Source of the DNA: Paracoccus cavernae
GTDB taxonomy: Bacteria > Pseudomonadota > Alphaproteobacteria > Rhodobacterales > Rhodobacteraceae
DNA: 64,000 nucleotides
Reading direction: 5' to 3'
Assembly: GCA_030410095.1 (NCBI GenBank)
Contig: JAUFRC010000002.1
Coordinates: forward strand, 246,402-310,401
Shown in pieces: positions 1 through 9,271 of the stretch; positions within the stretch are counted from its first letter, which is position 1; each line of letters opens with the position of its first letter. The position numbers and the translations under genes were made by a program. The notes beneath the pieces are model-generated. The model was not told the DNA's origin. It searched no databases and saw nothing but the letters and a program-made list of their open reading frames with translations.

Positions 1-693
1 AAGAACCGGTCGACGCGGATGAACTGCACGTCGGGGTGATTGGGCAGGCGATCGGCCAAGCGCTGTAGCGCCGGAACAGAGGCGACGACGATCACCCTCA
101 GACCGGCTTCGAGGGCCCAGTTCACCGTATCGAAGGCAAGCTTTTCGGCGCCGCCGACTTCGAGCCAATGGAAGCCGACCAGAACGGCGGGGCGCTGGTC
201 CGACGCAGGGCGCTCCTCGACCGGAAGCAAGCCAGGGCAATAGGCGAGCGACCTCCAACTGTGCCGCTCAGACGACTTATTCCAGCGCCGCATCTCGACC
301 GCATAACGGATCTTTTCGTACAAGAGAGGCGAGGCGCGATAGATCCACTTGATGCGACCGGCAGGGCCCAATTGTCACCGTCAAAGGCCAGTTCGCCCTT
401 GGTCGGCGGCGGCGGAATATCGAGAGAAACCGATGCTTTCGGTGCATGTTCATAGGGTTCGGGAACGACATCTTGCCGAGAAAAGCCGCGCGGAACACCT
501 CCGGCTGAATGGTCTGCTCTCCTTCATGCACATGAGGATGTGCGTACCGCGGGTCGCGGCCTTCGTTCAGGAAGAGCGACAGCTTGCGATCGTCGAAAAG
601 CCGCTGGTAGATCGCTTTGGCCTCGGTCAGCTCCCGTTCGAAATGCTCGCGTTCAAGCAAAAGAGGCTGCGGTTTCGGCGCACGGGTCTTCAC
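1..693 (-). CDS. GT4-type glycosyltransferase, N-terminal part (runs off window)
   Basis: Minus-strand gene whose 3' part lies beyond base 1. After a charged N-terminal region, the frame entered near base 365 reads VLVGFHWLEVGGAEKLAFDT, the nucleotide-sugar glycosyltransferase N-terminal fold with the GGAEK loop typical of GT4 enzymes. It would transfer a sugar from an activated donor at the cytoplasmic membrane; donor and acceptor cannot be read. I prefer the GTG at 693, which has AAAGGA upstream, over an earlier GTG at 723. The reading frame shifts near 480 and near 365; both look like single lost bases. Its neighbours are other glycan genes, which supports a role in surface polysaccharide assembly. 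Confidence 0.6.
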
Positions 694-931
694 GAAGGTA
701 TCCTTTCTCGGGACCAAATACACAACATTCGTTTAGTGGGGTAGACATCAGACATAAAGGCTAAAACTCGGTGCCCGAAGGTCACTTTTCGACAGCTTCG
801 CCTGATTTCGCGCAGAAAATATCACGAGTGGCATCTTCCAGCCCATCACGGAAACGTGTAGCTGGAATGTGAAACCGCGCTTAGGTTAAACCAACATAAA
901 TCTGGGCGTATCGGCTGAGCGGAGGTGCAAC

Positions 932-1731
932 ATGCATAATGTCAAAATCAATCCTGCCATCAGGAACTTGCTTGAATCGCGCCATATCTTCCCGAAGGTC
1001 GGCGGCGAGACGTCATCCTTCGACCGCATAGAACGCATCATATTCGACGAGAAACTCAAGGTCTCGGATTTCACGTTGCATTTCGTGCGCGAGGGGCGGC
1101 TGATGATCCTCGGATCGCTAGGTTACATGAGTTACGCCCATTCGCCGATCCATCGTTTTTCTACCGGCGCCTTCTGCTCGATTGCATCCGATCTCAAAAT
1201 GATGCGGGCCAATCATCCGCATGAGCGCGTATCGACCCATCCGCTCAGCTTTGGTCCCTATTACATCGGCCTTGCGCGCGAGCTGGGGGCCAAGTCGACC
1301 AAGATCGCGTCCCGTTACAACGGAATGCCGGGGCCTGCAAAGATCCAAAACGACGTCTGGATTGCCGCGGACGTCACGATCGCAGGCGATATTACCATTG
1401 GAACGGGTGCAGTTATCGCGGGTGGGGCCGTCGTCACCAAAGACGTTCCGCCCTATGCGATCGTCGGCGGCGTTCCTGCCAAAGTGATCAAATACCGCTT
1501 CCCGCCGGAGTTGATCGCCCGCCTTTGGCGACCGAATGGTGGAACTATCCGCTCGAGGTTCTTGCCGAGTTCAGCTTTGACGATCCCGAGGCATTTTGCA
1601 CTGCCTTCGAGAGAAGAAAATCCGAATTCAAAAGAAAGAGCCACGCTGGTTTGTCGCAAAAGATATCATGGCTCTTGCCTGAAACGGCGTTGAAGAATGA
1701 CGGAAAACAGTCATGCTTCCGTCATTCTTGA
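932..1731 (+). CDS. CatB-like hexapeptide-repeat acyltransferase
   Basis: About 266 residues. The left-handed beta-helix part lies near residues 140-190, with I-x-x-D-V repeats and the closing segment GGVPAKVIKYRF typical of the xenobiotic/serine/sugar O-acetyltransferase group. These enzymes form trimers and move an acyl group from acyl-CoA to a hydroxyl or amine. The ATG at 932 has a strong GGAGGTG upstream. The C-terminal tail (ATEWWNYPLEVLAEF) continues in another frame from the T run at 1524-1526; one missing T restores it. The gene is divergent from the glycosyltransferase at 1-693 and convergent with the sulfotransferase, so decoration of the same surface glycan is likely but inferred. 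Confidence 0.75.
1693..1729. terminator. Bidirectional hairpin over both convergent stop codons
   Basis: A perfect 11-bp inverted repeat (AAGAATGACGG at 1693-1703, CCGTCATTCTT at 1719-1729) with a 15-base loop. It overlaps the last codons of the acyltransferase (stop 1729-1731) and the sulfotransferase (stop 1722-1724), whose ends overlap by 10 bp. There is no clear T tract, so termination on either strand is inferred from position and symmetry. Confidence 0.55.
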
Positions 1732-2836
1732 AGGTTTGAATATCCCCTGATCCAGGCATGGGCATCATCGGAAAGCTTCGAGTTCAGCAGATAGGTCTTC
1801 AAACGGGGCAGACAATCATTCGAAGCGTCAAGTTCGGTAACAGCCCTGACCCTGCCGAAATCGGCCGGATCATCAAAGAAATGATCATTTTGGGACAGAC
1901 GCCTGATTATTTTCAGAGAGTCTTGATAATGTTCCACCAAAATTTCACGATTCTTGGTGCCAAACATTTCCACATCCGCCTCGGGCATATGTGGCACTTT
2001 TTTGATCCCGCCGATCAAATTGTGAACAAGCTCGAGTGCTTGGTTTCTCGGGAGCTCGACCAAGGCACGCCGCCCGACTTCCGCGAATGCGGAGGGGATG
2101 GACGGGTTGAAGTCACCGGGATCAACAAGGCCGGAAGGGAAGGAAATGCCGGAATTTTTGACAAAGTCCTGAACGACCCCGCCTTTTTTGATAAAGCTGT
2201 CAAAGTTGCGGACAACCACGCGCGCTTTGGGGAAATGCTCCAACCAGGTTTCGACCATTTTGCCATGTTGGACATGCGCGGACGACGAATAGTGGTTAAA
2301 GCCCTCACCGCGAAGTGGTCGAATTTTCTCGCCGAACTTCAACCTTTGGCGGTGCCATGACGAGAGATAGTTGTCCGGACGCCGCAGATTCGCATAAATC
2401 GTGACATCGTGATGCGCGAGCCGGTTGGCCAGCCGCGCGATGGATTTCTGTTGCTCGGTATGGCTGAAGAGCGCGAAGACCTCGGAGCAAATCAACAAAG
2501 CTTTTGGTTCAAGCGCTTTGATCTGGTTCTCGATCATCTCGAACATTTGAAAGCCGGATGGAACCTTTTCGTAGTAATGCGGAACGCCGTGGAATCTTCT
2601 TCGGTTTTCAGAACCAAGGCCAACGCATTATGCGGCTCGGTCACGTTCAGCTTGTCGCTGATCCAATCGAAATCGCGCCCGTTCCGGAGCGCCGCCATAT
2701 TATGTGCAACGCCCTGACTTTCGACCGACGGATAAAGGATTCCCGCCTTCAGCAGGGCGTGAAAGTTACGCGATAGAAAACGCTGAAGCGAAGTCGAGCC
2801 AGTTTTGAAATGCCCGATAAAGAGGATGACCTTCAT
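1722..2836 (-). CDS. PAPS-dependent sulfotransferase-like protein
   Basis: The start at 2836 reads MKVILFIGHFKTGSTSLQRF. The GHFKTGSTS segment at residues 8-16 is the 5'-phosphosulfate-binding loop of sulfotransferases. A later R-N-F-D-S region is where the 3'-phosphate-binding segment of this fold would sit. The reconstructed protein is about 371 residues, without signal peptide or membrane segment. It would transfer sulfate from PAPS to a hydroxyl, plausibly on a sugar given the neighbouring glycan genes. The frame changes near 2596, where one missing A in an A run restores ERFHGVPHYYEKV. Alternatives are related P-loop sugar kinases or O-sulfotransferases of other targets. Confidence 0.65.
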
Positions 2837-2874
2837 GATGAAACCAAGCCGGCAAAAGCCGCCTTTTCCCTTTC

Positions 2875-4024
2875 TTATAGCGGGTTTACGTTGAAGGCAG
2901 GCATTTTCTTGCCTTCATTCAATGCATTCAACCACGCCCGACCGCAGTCCAAAGCCTCGCGGATTGTCACATCCATATCGAGATAACGATAGGTTCCGAG
3001 CCGGCCAACAAAGGTCACCTTTTCTTCCTTTTGGGCCAAGGCGACATAATCAGCCAGCATAGTTTTTCGGCGACCTGCCTGATGGGGTAATAGGGAATGT
3101 CGTCCGGTCCGCAGGCCCGTGAAAACTCGCGGTAGAGCACCGAGCCTTCATGGCTTTCCCAAGAGAGAAATGTTTGTGTTCGGTGATGCGGGTGTATGGG
3201 GTCGCCACATCTCCGTAATTCATGACCGCACAGCCTTGATAATCTCCGTCGAATTCAAAGCGCTCGAAATCCAAGGTACGATAGCCAAGGCGACCCAATT
3301 CGTAATCGAACCATCCATCAATCGGGCCGGAATAGAAAACATGATCGTAGCTGTCGATTTCATCCCGGGCGACACGCGTGTTCAGGCTCAATTCGATATT
3401 GGGATGATCGAGAATTGCGGCGATCATCGCGGTATAGCCGTTTTCAGGCATGCCTTGAAACTGATGGAAGAAATAATTGTCGTCGTAATTGAACCGGACC
3501 GGCAACCGCTTGAGGATGGAGGCCGGCAGTTCGCTCGGGGAACATCCCCATTGTTTGATCGTGTAGCCTTTGAAAAAGGCCTCGTAGAGTTCGGGGCCGA
3601 CGAAGCGAAGGGCTTGCTCTTCGAAGGTTTGCGGATCGGTGATCGATGTATCGGCTTTTTGCTCGAGGAAAAGCCGCGCCTCGTCGGGACGCAAAGTCTG
3701 GCCGAAAAACTGGTTGATTGTATGGAGGTTCACCGGCAGCGAGTAGACGGCCCCCTGAGAGGTGGTCTTAACGCGGTTCTTGTAGGGCAGGAACGTCTCG
3801 AAACGGTTCACATAATCCCAGACCTCGGCGTCATCGGTATGGAAGATATGGGGGCCGTAAACATGCACCATGACGCCGGTCGCAGCATCACGTTCGGTGT
3901 GGCAGTTGCCGCCGATATGGGGACGGCTGTCGGCGATGCTCACGCGGTGGCCGGCCTCCGCCAACATGCGGCCGATCACCGCGCCCGAGAGGCCCGCTCC
4001 GACCATCAAGCAATGCTTAGACAT
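2875..4024 (-). CDS. glf: UDP-galactopyranose mutase
   Basis: Converts UDP-galactopyranose to UDP-galactofuranose using reduced FAD, supplying galactofuranose for surface glycans. The N-terminus CLMVGAGLSGAVIGRMLAEAG is the FAD-binding Rossmann fingerprint; HIFHTDD, FNYDDNYFF and the C-terminal VTFVGRLGTYRYLDMD are family signatures, and the length (about 383) is normal. Frames break twice: near 3163, where one missing base restores HFSPWESHEGS, and at the T run 3064-3068, where one missing base restores the reading into MLADYVALA. The start at 4024 is chosen over an upstream in-frame Met at 4048 because the FAD fold begins directly there. It lies between the sulfotransferase and the DUF4422 gene, same strand. 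Confidence 0.92.
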
Positions 4025-4082
4025 GATTACTCCCGCCTTACGTCTCAATGATTTATAGTGCTATCGCGCAAAGCGGGGCGGT

Positions 4083-5041
4083 TTACAATGCGCCGGAACC
4101 TGCATTTTTGTATCTGTTGCGCAAGGTTCCGGTCAAATCGCGCAGACCGATCTGGCCCTTTGCGACCATGCGCGCAAGGCGCAAGGGGTTGGCCGCGGTC
4201 ACGTCGCTGCGCCCGATGTTGAGGATGGTGCGATGCGTGACCTCGGGACCGGAAAACTGCTCGCGCATCAGGTCGCCCATGACATAAGCGCTGAAAATAC
4301 GCTCGGCGAGAAAGCCGATATAGCGCCGCTGATAGGCCGAACGCCCCTCGGGCTGCCGGCGCCGGTGCACGGCGGCAAGCAGCGGGAACAGCAGCGCGCT
4401 GTAGTGATCGAAAATATCGCGGCGCATGATGAAAATATTTCCGATAATCAATCTGTTGCCACCAAGGGACCGCTCAAAATCCGGTCTGAAATCCGGGCGC
4501 ATTTCTGCAATCAGATCGCGCAGGAGGGCCAGATCGCCAGCGTCGTGGCAATGGGCATATTGGGTCTCGACCGAACGCCGCATACGGATCGGTCGCGGTG
4601 CAACCACCGCGCCGAGACTATCCGAGCAAGGCTCCGATCCGCTTCGGCCATATAATTCGCGGCATCGAAGTCCATGACGAAACGCTCGGGGTGGCGCGTG
4701 TCCTGCGGCACCGGCGAAAGATCCAACAGGCGGCGATAATGCATCAGCCCGATCGTGCTCGCGTCGCGGTTGTTCTTCCACGCCCAAAAATGCGCCGTCA
4801 GTTCGCAATATTCCGGATTGAGATGCGAGATATTCTCGCCTGTCGCGTCTCCGGGCATCCCCGCCAACGGCGTTTCGGCGGCGACGCGGCCGACGTGGAT
4901 CGGCTGCAGGGTCGCGCTCGCGATCCGCGGACTTTCCTTGTGATAGGCCAGATAGACACGCGCACCCGACGACGCCGGCACATCCTGCTGCGCCGGCAAA
5001 GCGACCGAAACCACGGGGTCTGGGTAGGGCGGAGAGATCAT
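4083..5041 (-). CDS. DUF4422-family glycosyltransferase
   Basis: About 319 residues. RVYLAYHKESPRI, ISHLNPEYCELTAHFWAWKN and GLMHYRRLL are the conserved blocks of the DUF4422 family, which accompanies capsule and O-antigen loci and is thought to act as glycosyltransferases. The C-terminal half (GNIFIMRRDIFDHY, IGFLAERIF) is in another frame after a lost G near 4623. The ATG at 5041 is preferred to a TTG at 5050. It is likely co-transcribed with glf and the sulfotransferase. The exact linkage formed is unknown. Confidence 0.72.
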
Positions 5042-5381
5042 GGCAAACAAGGCGGGACTTTGAATGAAACCAAAGAGCCCCTTGCCGCCGGACAGCTTGC
5101 GACATGCCTTTGCGACAAATGACTCTGTACAATTTTAACAAATGCGGGTTCCGCAGCGAAAAAACAATCCCTCGCTTAACCAATTGTTATCACTCTGTTC
5201 GTTTCGGCGCTCCGCCTCTTAGGGTTGTGCGGAGCTGCGCACCGGGGTGACGCTTATGCTTTAAGGCGGGATTTCACTGCAATTCCCGCAAAGTATCGCC
5301 TCTGACCCCAACGAAAGAATGGTGCCACCCGTCAGTCCCTATACCTCCGCGACTCGGCGGGAAAGGGCATGCGCGGGGTGA
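5042..5381. other. Intergenic stretch, no gene seen
   Basis: 340 bases between the DUF4422 start and the end of the SnoaL-like gene. It must hold the promoter of the glf/DUF4422 group. I see only short, imperfect inverted repeats around 5265-5290 (GCGGGATTT/AATTCCCGC) and no codon bias consistent with a gene. Confidence 0.5.
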
Positions 5382-5840
5382 TCAAAACATCGTGTTGCCG
5401 TTCGCGGCTTCTTCGGGCACGTCCTGAATCACGTCCCAATGTTCGACAATTTTGCCGTTCTCGACGCGAAAGATATCGACCACGGCCTGTCCGCGATCCC
5501 CGGCACCGTTGGTCGAGTGGACATGGAGCCATACCAGATCGCCGCTCGCGACCGAGCGGACGATCTCGTTACGGGCCTCGGGGTTCTCCGCGAAATAGCC
5601 GGTAAAATAATCGACGAAGGGATCTTTGCCGTCGGGCACATAGGGATTGTGCTGGATGTAGCCGTCAGCCACGACCGAAGCCGCACTGGTGTCGTGCTTG
5701 TTGAAGAAACTATCGTAAAAGCCGCGCACCAGCTCTTCGTTGCCGGCCTCGGTGGCGGTGTCGCGCTCTTGCGCGAAGGCGAGCGGGGCGTGGATTGCCA
5801 GCGCCATGCCGAGAACGGCGGCCTTGATGGTTTTGCTCAT
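5382..5840 (-). CDS. Exported SnoaL/NTF2-like protein
   Basis: 152 residues, intact. The first 23 residues are a Sec signal peptide ending in PLAFA-QE. The rest matches the SnoaL-like cone fold: an N-terminal helix (ELVRGFYDSFFNK), YIQHNP, and beta strands ending DIFRVENGKIVEHWDVIQDV, the usual family ending. Members are polyketide cyclase-like enzymes or ligand-binding proteins of unknown role. Export to the periplasm follows from the signal peptide. It stands alone between the glycan block and the thioesterase. Confidence 0.72.
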   Translation of the reverse strand: MSKTIKAAVLGMALAIHAPLAFAQERDTATEAGNEELVRGFYDSFFNKHDTSAASVVADGYIQHNPYVPDGKDPFVDYFTGYFAENPEARNEIVRSVASGDLVWLHVHSTNGAGDRGQAVVDIFRVENGKIVEHWDVIQDVPEEAANGNTMF

Positions 5841-6079
5841 ATTGTTCTCCTGCAGATATCGCCGAAAGCGCAGGCAGGGCCTGCGGCACCCTCATTGACC
5901 AGACCGGAGCAGGGTTATTTGCTCAATTGACCTAGGAGCTGTTGAGGATGCAAGGCGTCCAAAGGGGATGCAAGCGGCCGTCCCTTGCCGCCTGATCACT
6001 CTGTCTGAACTCTCCGCGAGGGCATGCATCGGCGGCGCGCGTTAAGGCCAACGCCTCCCAAGGCGCTGGCGTGGCCGGC

Positions 6080-6470
6080 TTATTCGACCTTGGGCACGGG
6101 GCGCGGCGCACCATTGGCGTCGATGGCGACGAAGGTGAAGGTCGCTTCGGTGACCTTTTCGCTGTCGTCGGATTCACGCGCGCGCCGCCATGCCTCGACA
6201 TGGATCTGCATCGAACTGCGGCCGACATGCGTCAGCTCCGCAAACAACGAGACCTCGTCGCCGACCTTGACGGGGCGGTGGAACTTCATCCCCTCGACAG
6301 CGATCGTCGCGCTCCGCCCGCGCGAGGCCAAAGCGGCGACGCTGCCTGCCGCAAGGTCCATCTGACTCATCAGCCAACCGCCGAAAATATCACCGGCGGG
6401 ATTGGTGTCGGCGGGCATGGCTATCGTGCGGATCGTCGGATTGACGCGCGCATTCGCTGGAATCAGTCAT
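6080..6470 (-). CDS. yciA: Acyl-CoA thioesterase, YciA-like hotdog fold
   Basis: Hydrolyses acyl-CoA thioesters. The core MPADTNPAGDIFGGWLMSQM (from 6418) carries the hotdog motif N-x-x-G-D-x-F-G-G-W-L-M with the catalytic Asp, followed by VEGMKFHRPVKVGDEV. In-frame upstream codons encode NPTIRTIA, as in YciA proteins, so translation must start upstream of 6418. The ATG at 6470 overlaps the preceding hydrolase stop as ATGA, but lies one base out of frame, so a small indel between 6420 and 6465 is likely. Translational coupling to the upstream hydrolase fits that overlap. Confidence 0.8.
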
Positions 6471-7222
6471 GGAAATCGGCCTTTTGAAACTGGAACAAGG
6501 ATCGGTCTTTGAAAGGCACAGCAAAGCGCCCGTCCGGACCGACCCGATTCCTCTCTATCTGCCGGAAGGGCTGACGACTTGGCAACCGCCAAGACGCGGC
6601 AACGCGGGCCGACGCGCGACCAAATCCCTGTGCGAGACCTGAAAGCGGCCATCAGACGCCCCGAAGCCGCGCCGCGTTGCGGGCCATCCGCTGTGGGGGC
6701 CGAGGCGCGCATCAGATCGTCGCGCAGGCGCTTGCCCTGCGCCCAAGGTCCGAAACCCGACGCGACATTCACATGGCCCGCATGGCCGAGGTCGACCAGC
6801 TCAGACCCCCACGCCCGCGCCAGATGCGCCGCACGGTCAAAGCCCATCCAGGGGTCGTTGCGGCTGGCGACGACACAGGTCGGCACCGGCAGCACCCGTT
6901 CGGCCAAGGGTGCGAAAGCATCGATGCGCGCCGCACCGGCGGGCTCGGCGGGGGCGACCAGAAGCGCTGCGCGGATGCGCAGCTGCGGCCAAAGCCCGAG
7001 GATGCGCGCGACCAGAACCGCGCCCAAGGAATGGCCGACAAGGATGGAATCGGGGTGGCGCAGCACCATTCCGGCAAGCTCGGCCTCCCACAGGGCGGGC
7101 TTCGGCCGCTCGGGCGCGGGCAGGTCCACCATCACCGCATGCGGGTCGCTCAGCGCCCACCAATGTTGCCAATGCGGGTCGGGAGAGCCGTCGAGGCCCG
7201 GAACGATCAGCGTCTTGGTCAT
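6467..7222 (-). CDS. RBBP9/YdeN-type alpha/beta hydrolase
   Basis: Small serine hydrolase. GLDGSPDPHWQHWW near the N-terminus is the family signature, GHSLGAVL (about residues 64-71) carries the nucleophilic Ser, and GHAGHVNVASGFGPW carries the catalytic His. RBBP9-type proteins normally end shortly after that motif, near residue 190. The remaining 60 or so residues here are arginine-rich and unlike the family, and a neighbouring frame stops near 6655, so the true end is probably there after a lost base. Substrate unknown. Confidence 0.72.
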   Translation of the reverse strand: MTKTLIVPGLDGSPDPHWQHWWALSDPHAVMVDLPAPERPKPALWEAELAGMVLRHPDSILVGHSLGAVLVARILGLWPQLRIRAALLVAPAEPAGAARIDAFAPLAERVLPVPTCVVASRNDPWMGFDRAAHLARAWGSELVDLGHAGHVNVASGFGPWAQGKRLRDDLMRASAPTADGPQRGAASGRLMAAFRSRTGIWSRVGPRCRVLAVAKSSALPADREESGRSGRALCCAFQRPILVPVSKGRFP

Positions 7223-7482
7223 CGAAATCTCCTTTCCTGATCACTAAATCTAGCACAAAGGTCGTGTTTTGCGGCACTAAAGATCGCGACAATTAGAGAA
7301 GATCTTGCTCTTTCGCCGCCCGCTTGTGGATGAGCCTGCCTGCAAGCTCCGACAACCGCGCCATTCGGGGTCGCATGCGCGTGAAAACCGCGGTCGGTCC
7401 GCGGAATCCTTGCAAAATCCATGTCGGAGTTTGCGCGCTCCACGTTTACACTCGGCAGGGTTCGACCCTCGCGGAGCAGCTC

Positions 7483-7920
7483 ATGAGCACCACCAAGCCC
7501 GCCCTTTCATCAGGGCTTTTCACCGCTTTCCGCCTGAAACCCGGCGATAACCTGACCGAGGGCCTGCGCGCCGCCTTTGCCGCCTCGGGTCTTGAGGCGA
7601 TGAGCGTCGTGACCTGTGTCGGCAGCCTCACGCGGGTCCTGATCCGCCATGCCAACCGCCCCGACGGCACGCTCTATTCCGGCCATTTCGAGATCACCTC
7701 TCTCGTCGGCACGATCGATGCCGCAGGCGAGCATCTGCATCTGACGATCAGCGACGGCGACGGGCGGGTTTTCGGCGGCCACCTTTTGCCCGAAGGCTCG
7801 GCCGTCTATACGACCGCAGAAATCGTGGCGCTCGCGCTGCCGGAGATGCGTTTCAGCCGTGAACCCTGCGCCGATTCAGGTTACGACGAGCTTGTGATCA
7901 CAAACCGCATCGGAGATTAA
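7483..7920 (+). CDS. PPC/DUF296-domain protein
   Basis: 145 residues, intact. GLFTAFRLKPGDNLTEGLR, SVVTCVGSLTRVLIRHAN, HLHLTISDGDGRVFGGHLL are the PPC (DUF296) fold in order; in plants this domain sits in AT-hook proteins, while bacterial stand-alone copies have no settled role. A trimeric metal- or ligand-binding protein is plausible. It is the first gene of a tight set (next start 5 bases after its stop) with an ECF importer and nadX, so it may handle the imported compound or sense it. The ATG at 7483 is preferred over earlier in-frame codons because the domain begins there. Confidence 0.75.
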   Translation: MSTTKPALSSGLFTAFRLKPGDNLTEGLRAAFAASGLEAMSVVTCVGSLTRVLIRHANRPDGTLYSGHFEITSLVGTIDAAGEHLHLTISDGDGRVFGGHLLPEGSAVYTTAEIVALALPEMRFSREPCADSGYDELVITNRIGD

Positions 7921-7925
7921 CCCTC

Positions 7926-8508
7926 ATGACTTCGACCCTTTCGACACGGGTTCTTCTGCTGATCGCGATCGGCATCGCGGTGAATATGGCCTTGGGCCAG
8001 ATCGCTCAGGCAATCAAACTGCCGATTTTTCTCGATCGCTCGGGACCATGGTTGTCGCTGTCATGGCGGGGCCTTGGGCTGGCCTTTTGACCGGAGTCGT
8101 GACCAATCTTCTCTGGGGCCTGATCCTGTCGCCGACCGCGGCGGCATTCGCGCCGGTCGCAGGCGTGATCGGGCTGGTTGCGGGTCTTCTGGCGCGGGCG
8201 GGCCTGTTCAGGGGCCCGTTCTGGCCGCGATTTCCGGTGTAATCATTGCGGTTGCACTCTCGTTTGTCGCTGTGCCGATCCGAGTCTGGCTCTTTGGGGG
8301 CGTGACCGGCAGCGGCGCGGATTTCCTGACCGGATGGCTTTTGCAGACCGGACGCGACCTCTTCAGCTCGACGCTGGCGACGGTAGTGACGAGCAATCTC
8401 GCCGACAAGATCGCGACCGCACTGCTGGCCTGGGCGATCCTGCGCGGCCTGCCGTCGCGTGCGGTAAGCGACTGGCCCTTCCTCCGCCACAGCCGGAAAG
8501 CCGGATGA
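7926..8508 (+). CDS. ECF transporter S component, substrate unknown
   Basis: About 193 residues, five to six membrane helices (LLLIAIGIAVNMALG, VVAVMAGPWAGLLTGVVTNL, ISGVIIAVALSFVAVP). The LPIFLDSLGTMVVAVMAG segment is typical of integral S components that bind the vitamin or small nutrient in an ECF importer. Two lost bases, near 8034 (T) and 8222 (G), split the frame. Its stop overlaps the T-component start as ATGA. It does not look like BioY, ThiT or the cobalt/nickel subunits, so the substrate is open; nadX nearby suggests an NAD-, aspartate- or amino-acid-related compound. Confidence 0.72.
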
Positions 8509-9271
8509 GCGTAGGGGCGCGGCCTGACAGCGGGCTGCTCTTCCGACTCCATCCCGTGACGCGGCTGGCGATGATCCTGCCCGTGCTCGCGATGCTGCCC
8601 TTTGCGGGGGTGCTGCCGCTTGCAGTGGTCGCGTTGGCCTTTCTGGTTTGGGGCATGGCGGCAGGGATCGGCGGCCCGATGGCACGGCGCATGGCGCTTG
8701 TCCTGTTGCCGGTCGCCCTTGCGCTGGCCGCTGTCCACGGCTTTCTGCTGCCGCGCGGGACCGGCATCGCGACCGGTTTTCATGAGGTGTTGCTCTATCC
8801 CGAAGGGCTGGCGCACGGTGGGCTGATCCTTGCCCGATTGGCGGCACTTCTGGCGGCGGGCCTGCTGGTCGTCACCGCGACGCCGCCCGGCGCGCTGGCC
8901 GACGGGCTCGAGGACAAGGGCCTGCCGCCCGCCGCCGCCTATCTGCTGACCGCCCCCTCGGCCTCGCCCAAAGTCTCGCGCTCGAAGCGGGCGTGATCCG
9001 CGATGCCCTGCAGGTCCGCGGCATGCCGCTGGCCGGATCACCACTGGCACGGCTCCGCGTCGTTGGCGCAATCACACTGGCGCTGGTCAGGGTCCAATTG
9101 CTCGAAGCGGCCCCGCGCGCCCTCGCGCTCGAGGCACGCGGCTTTCGCGCCTTGCCGAGCCGGAGCCTCCTCGAGCCGCCCGCCGATAGTGTCGTCCAAG
9201 CGCGCGCCCGTTGGGGATTTGTGGCGCTTTCGGTCCTGATCCTTGTGGCCGGAGTCGCCGGATGGGCCTGA
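8505..9271 (+). CDS. ecfT: ECF transporter transmembrane T component
   Basis: About 255 residues. LFRLHPVTRLAMILPVLAML is the usual start of EcfT/CbiQ proteins, followed by helices at LPLAVVALAFLVWGMAAG and LARLAALLAAGLLVVTATPP. The C-terminal coupling region with A-L-E-A-R-G-F, the Ala-Arg-Gly motif that contacts the ATPases, is present. One lost C near 8963 moves the second half to another frame. It overlaps both neighbours (4 bp with S, 10 bp with the ATPase), so the complex is translated as one unit. Confidence 0.85.

Noticed and set aside
6467..6655. C-terminal extension of the RBBP9-type hydrolase as a new domain
   Set aside because: Arg-rich, unlike the family, and a neighbouring frame ends the protein at the expected length.
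7223..7482. Riboswitch upstream of the PPC/ECF operon
   Set aside because: I looked for cobalamin, TPP and FMN core motifs in this gap and found none.
7926..8508. BioY or thiamin S component
   Set aside because: Sequence blocks do not match those families, and no biotin or thiamin gene or riboswitch is adjacent.
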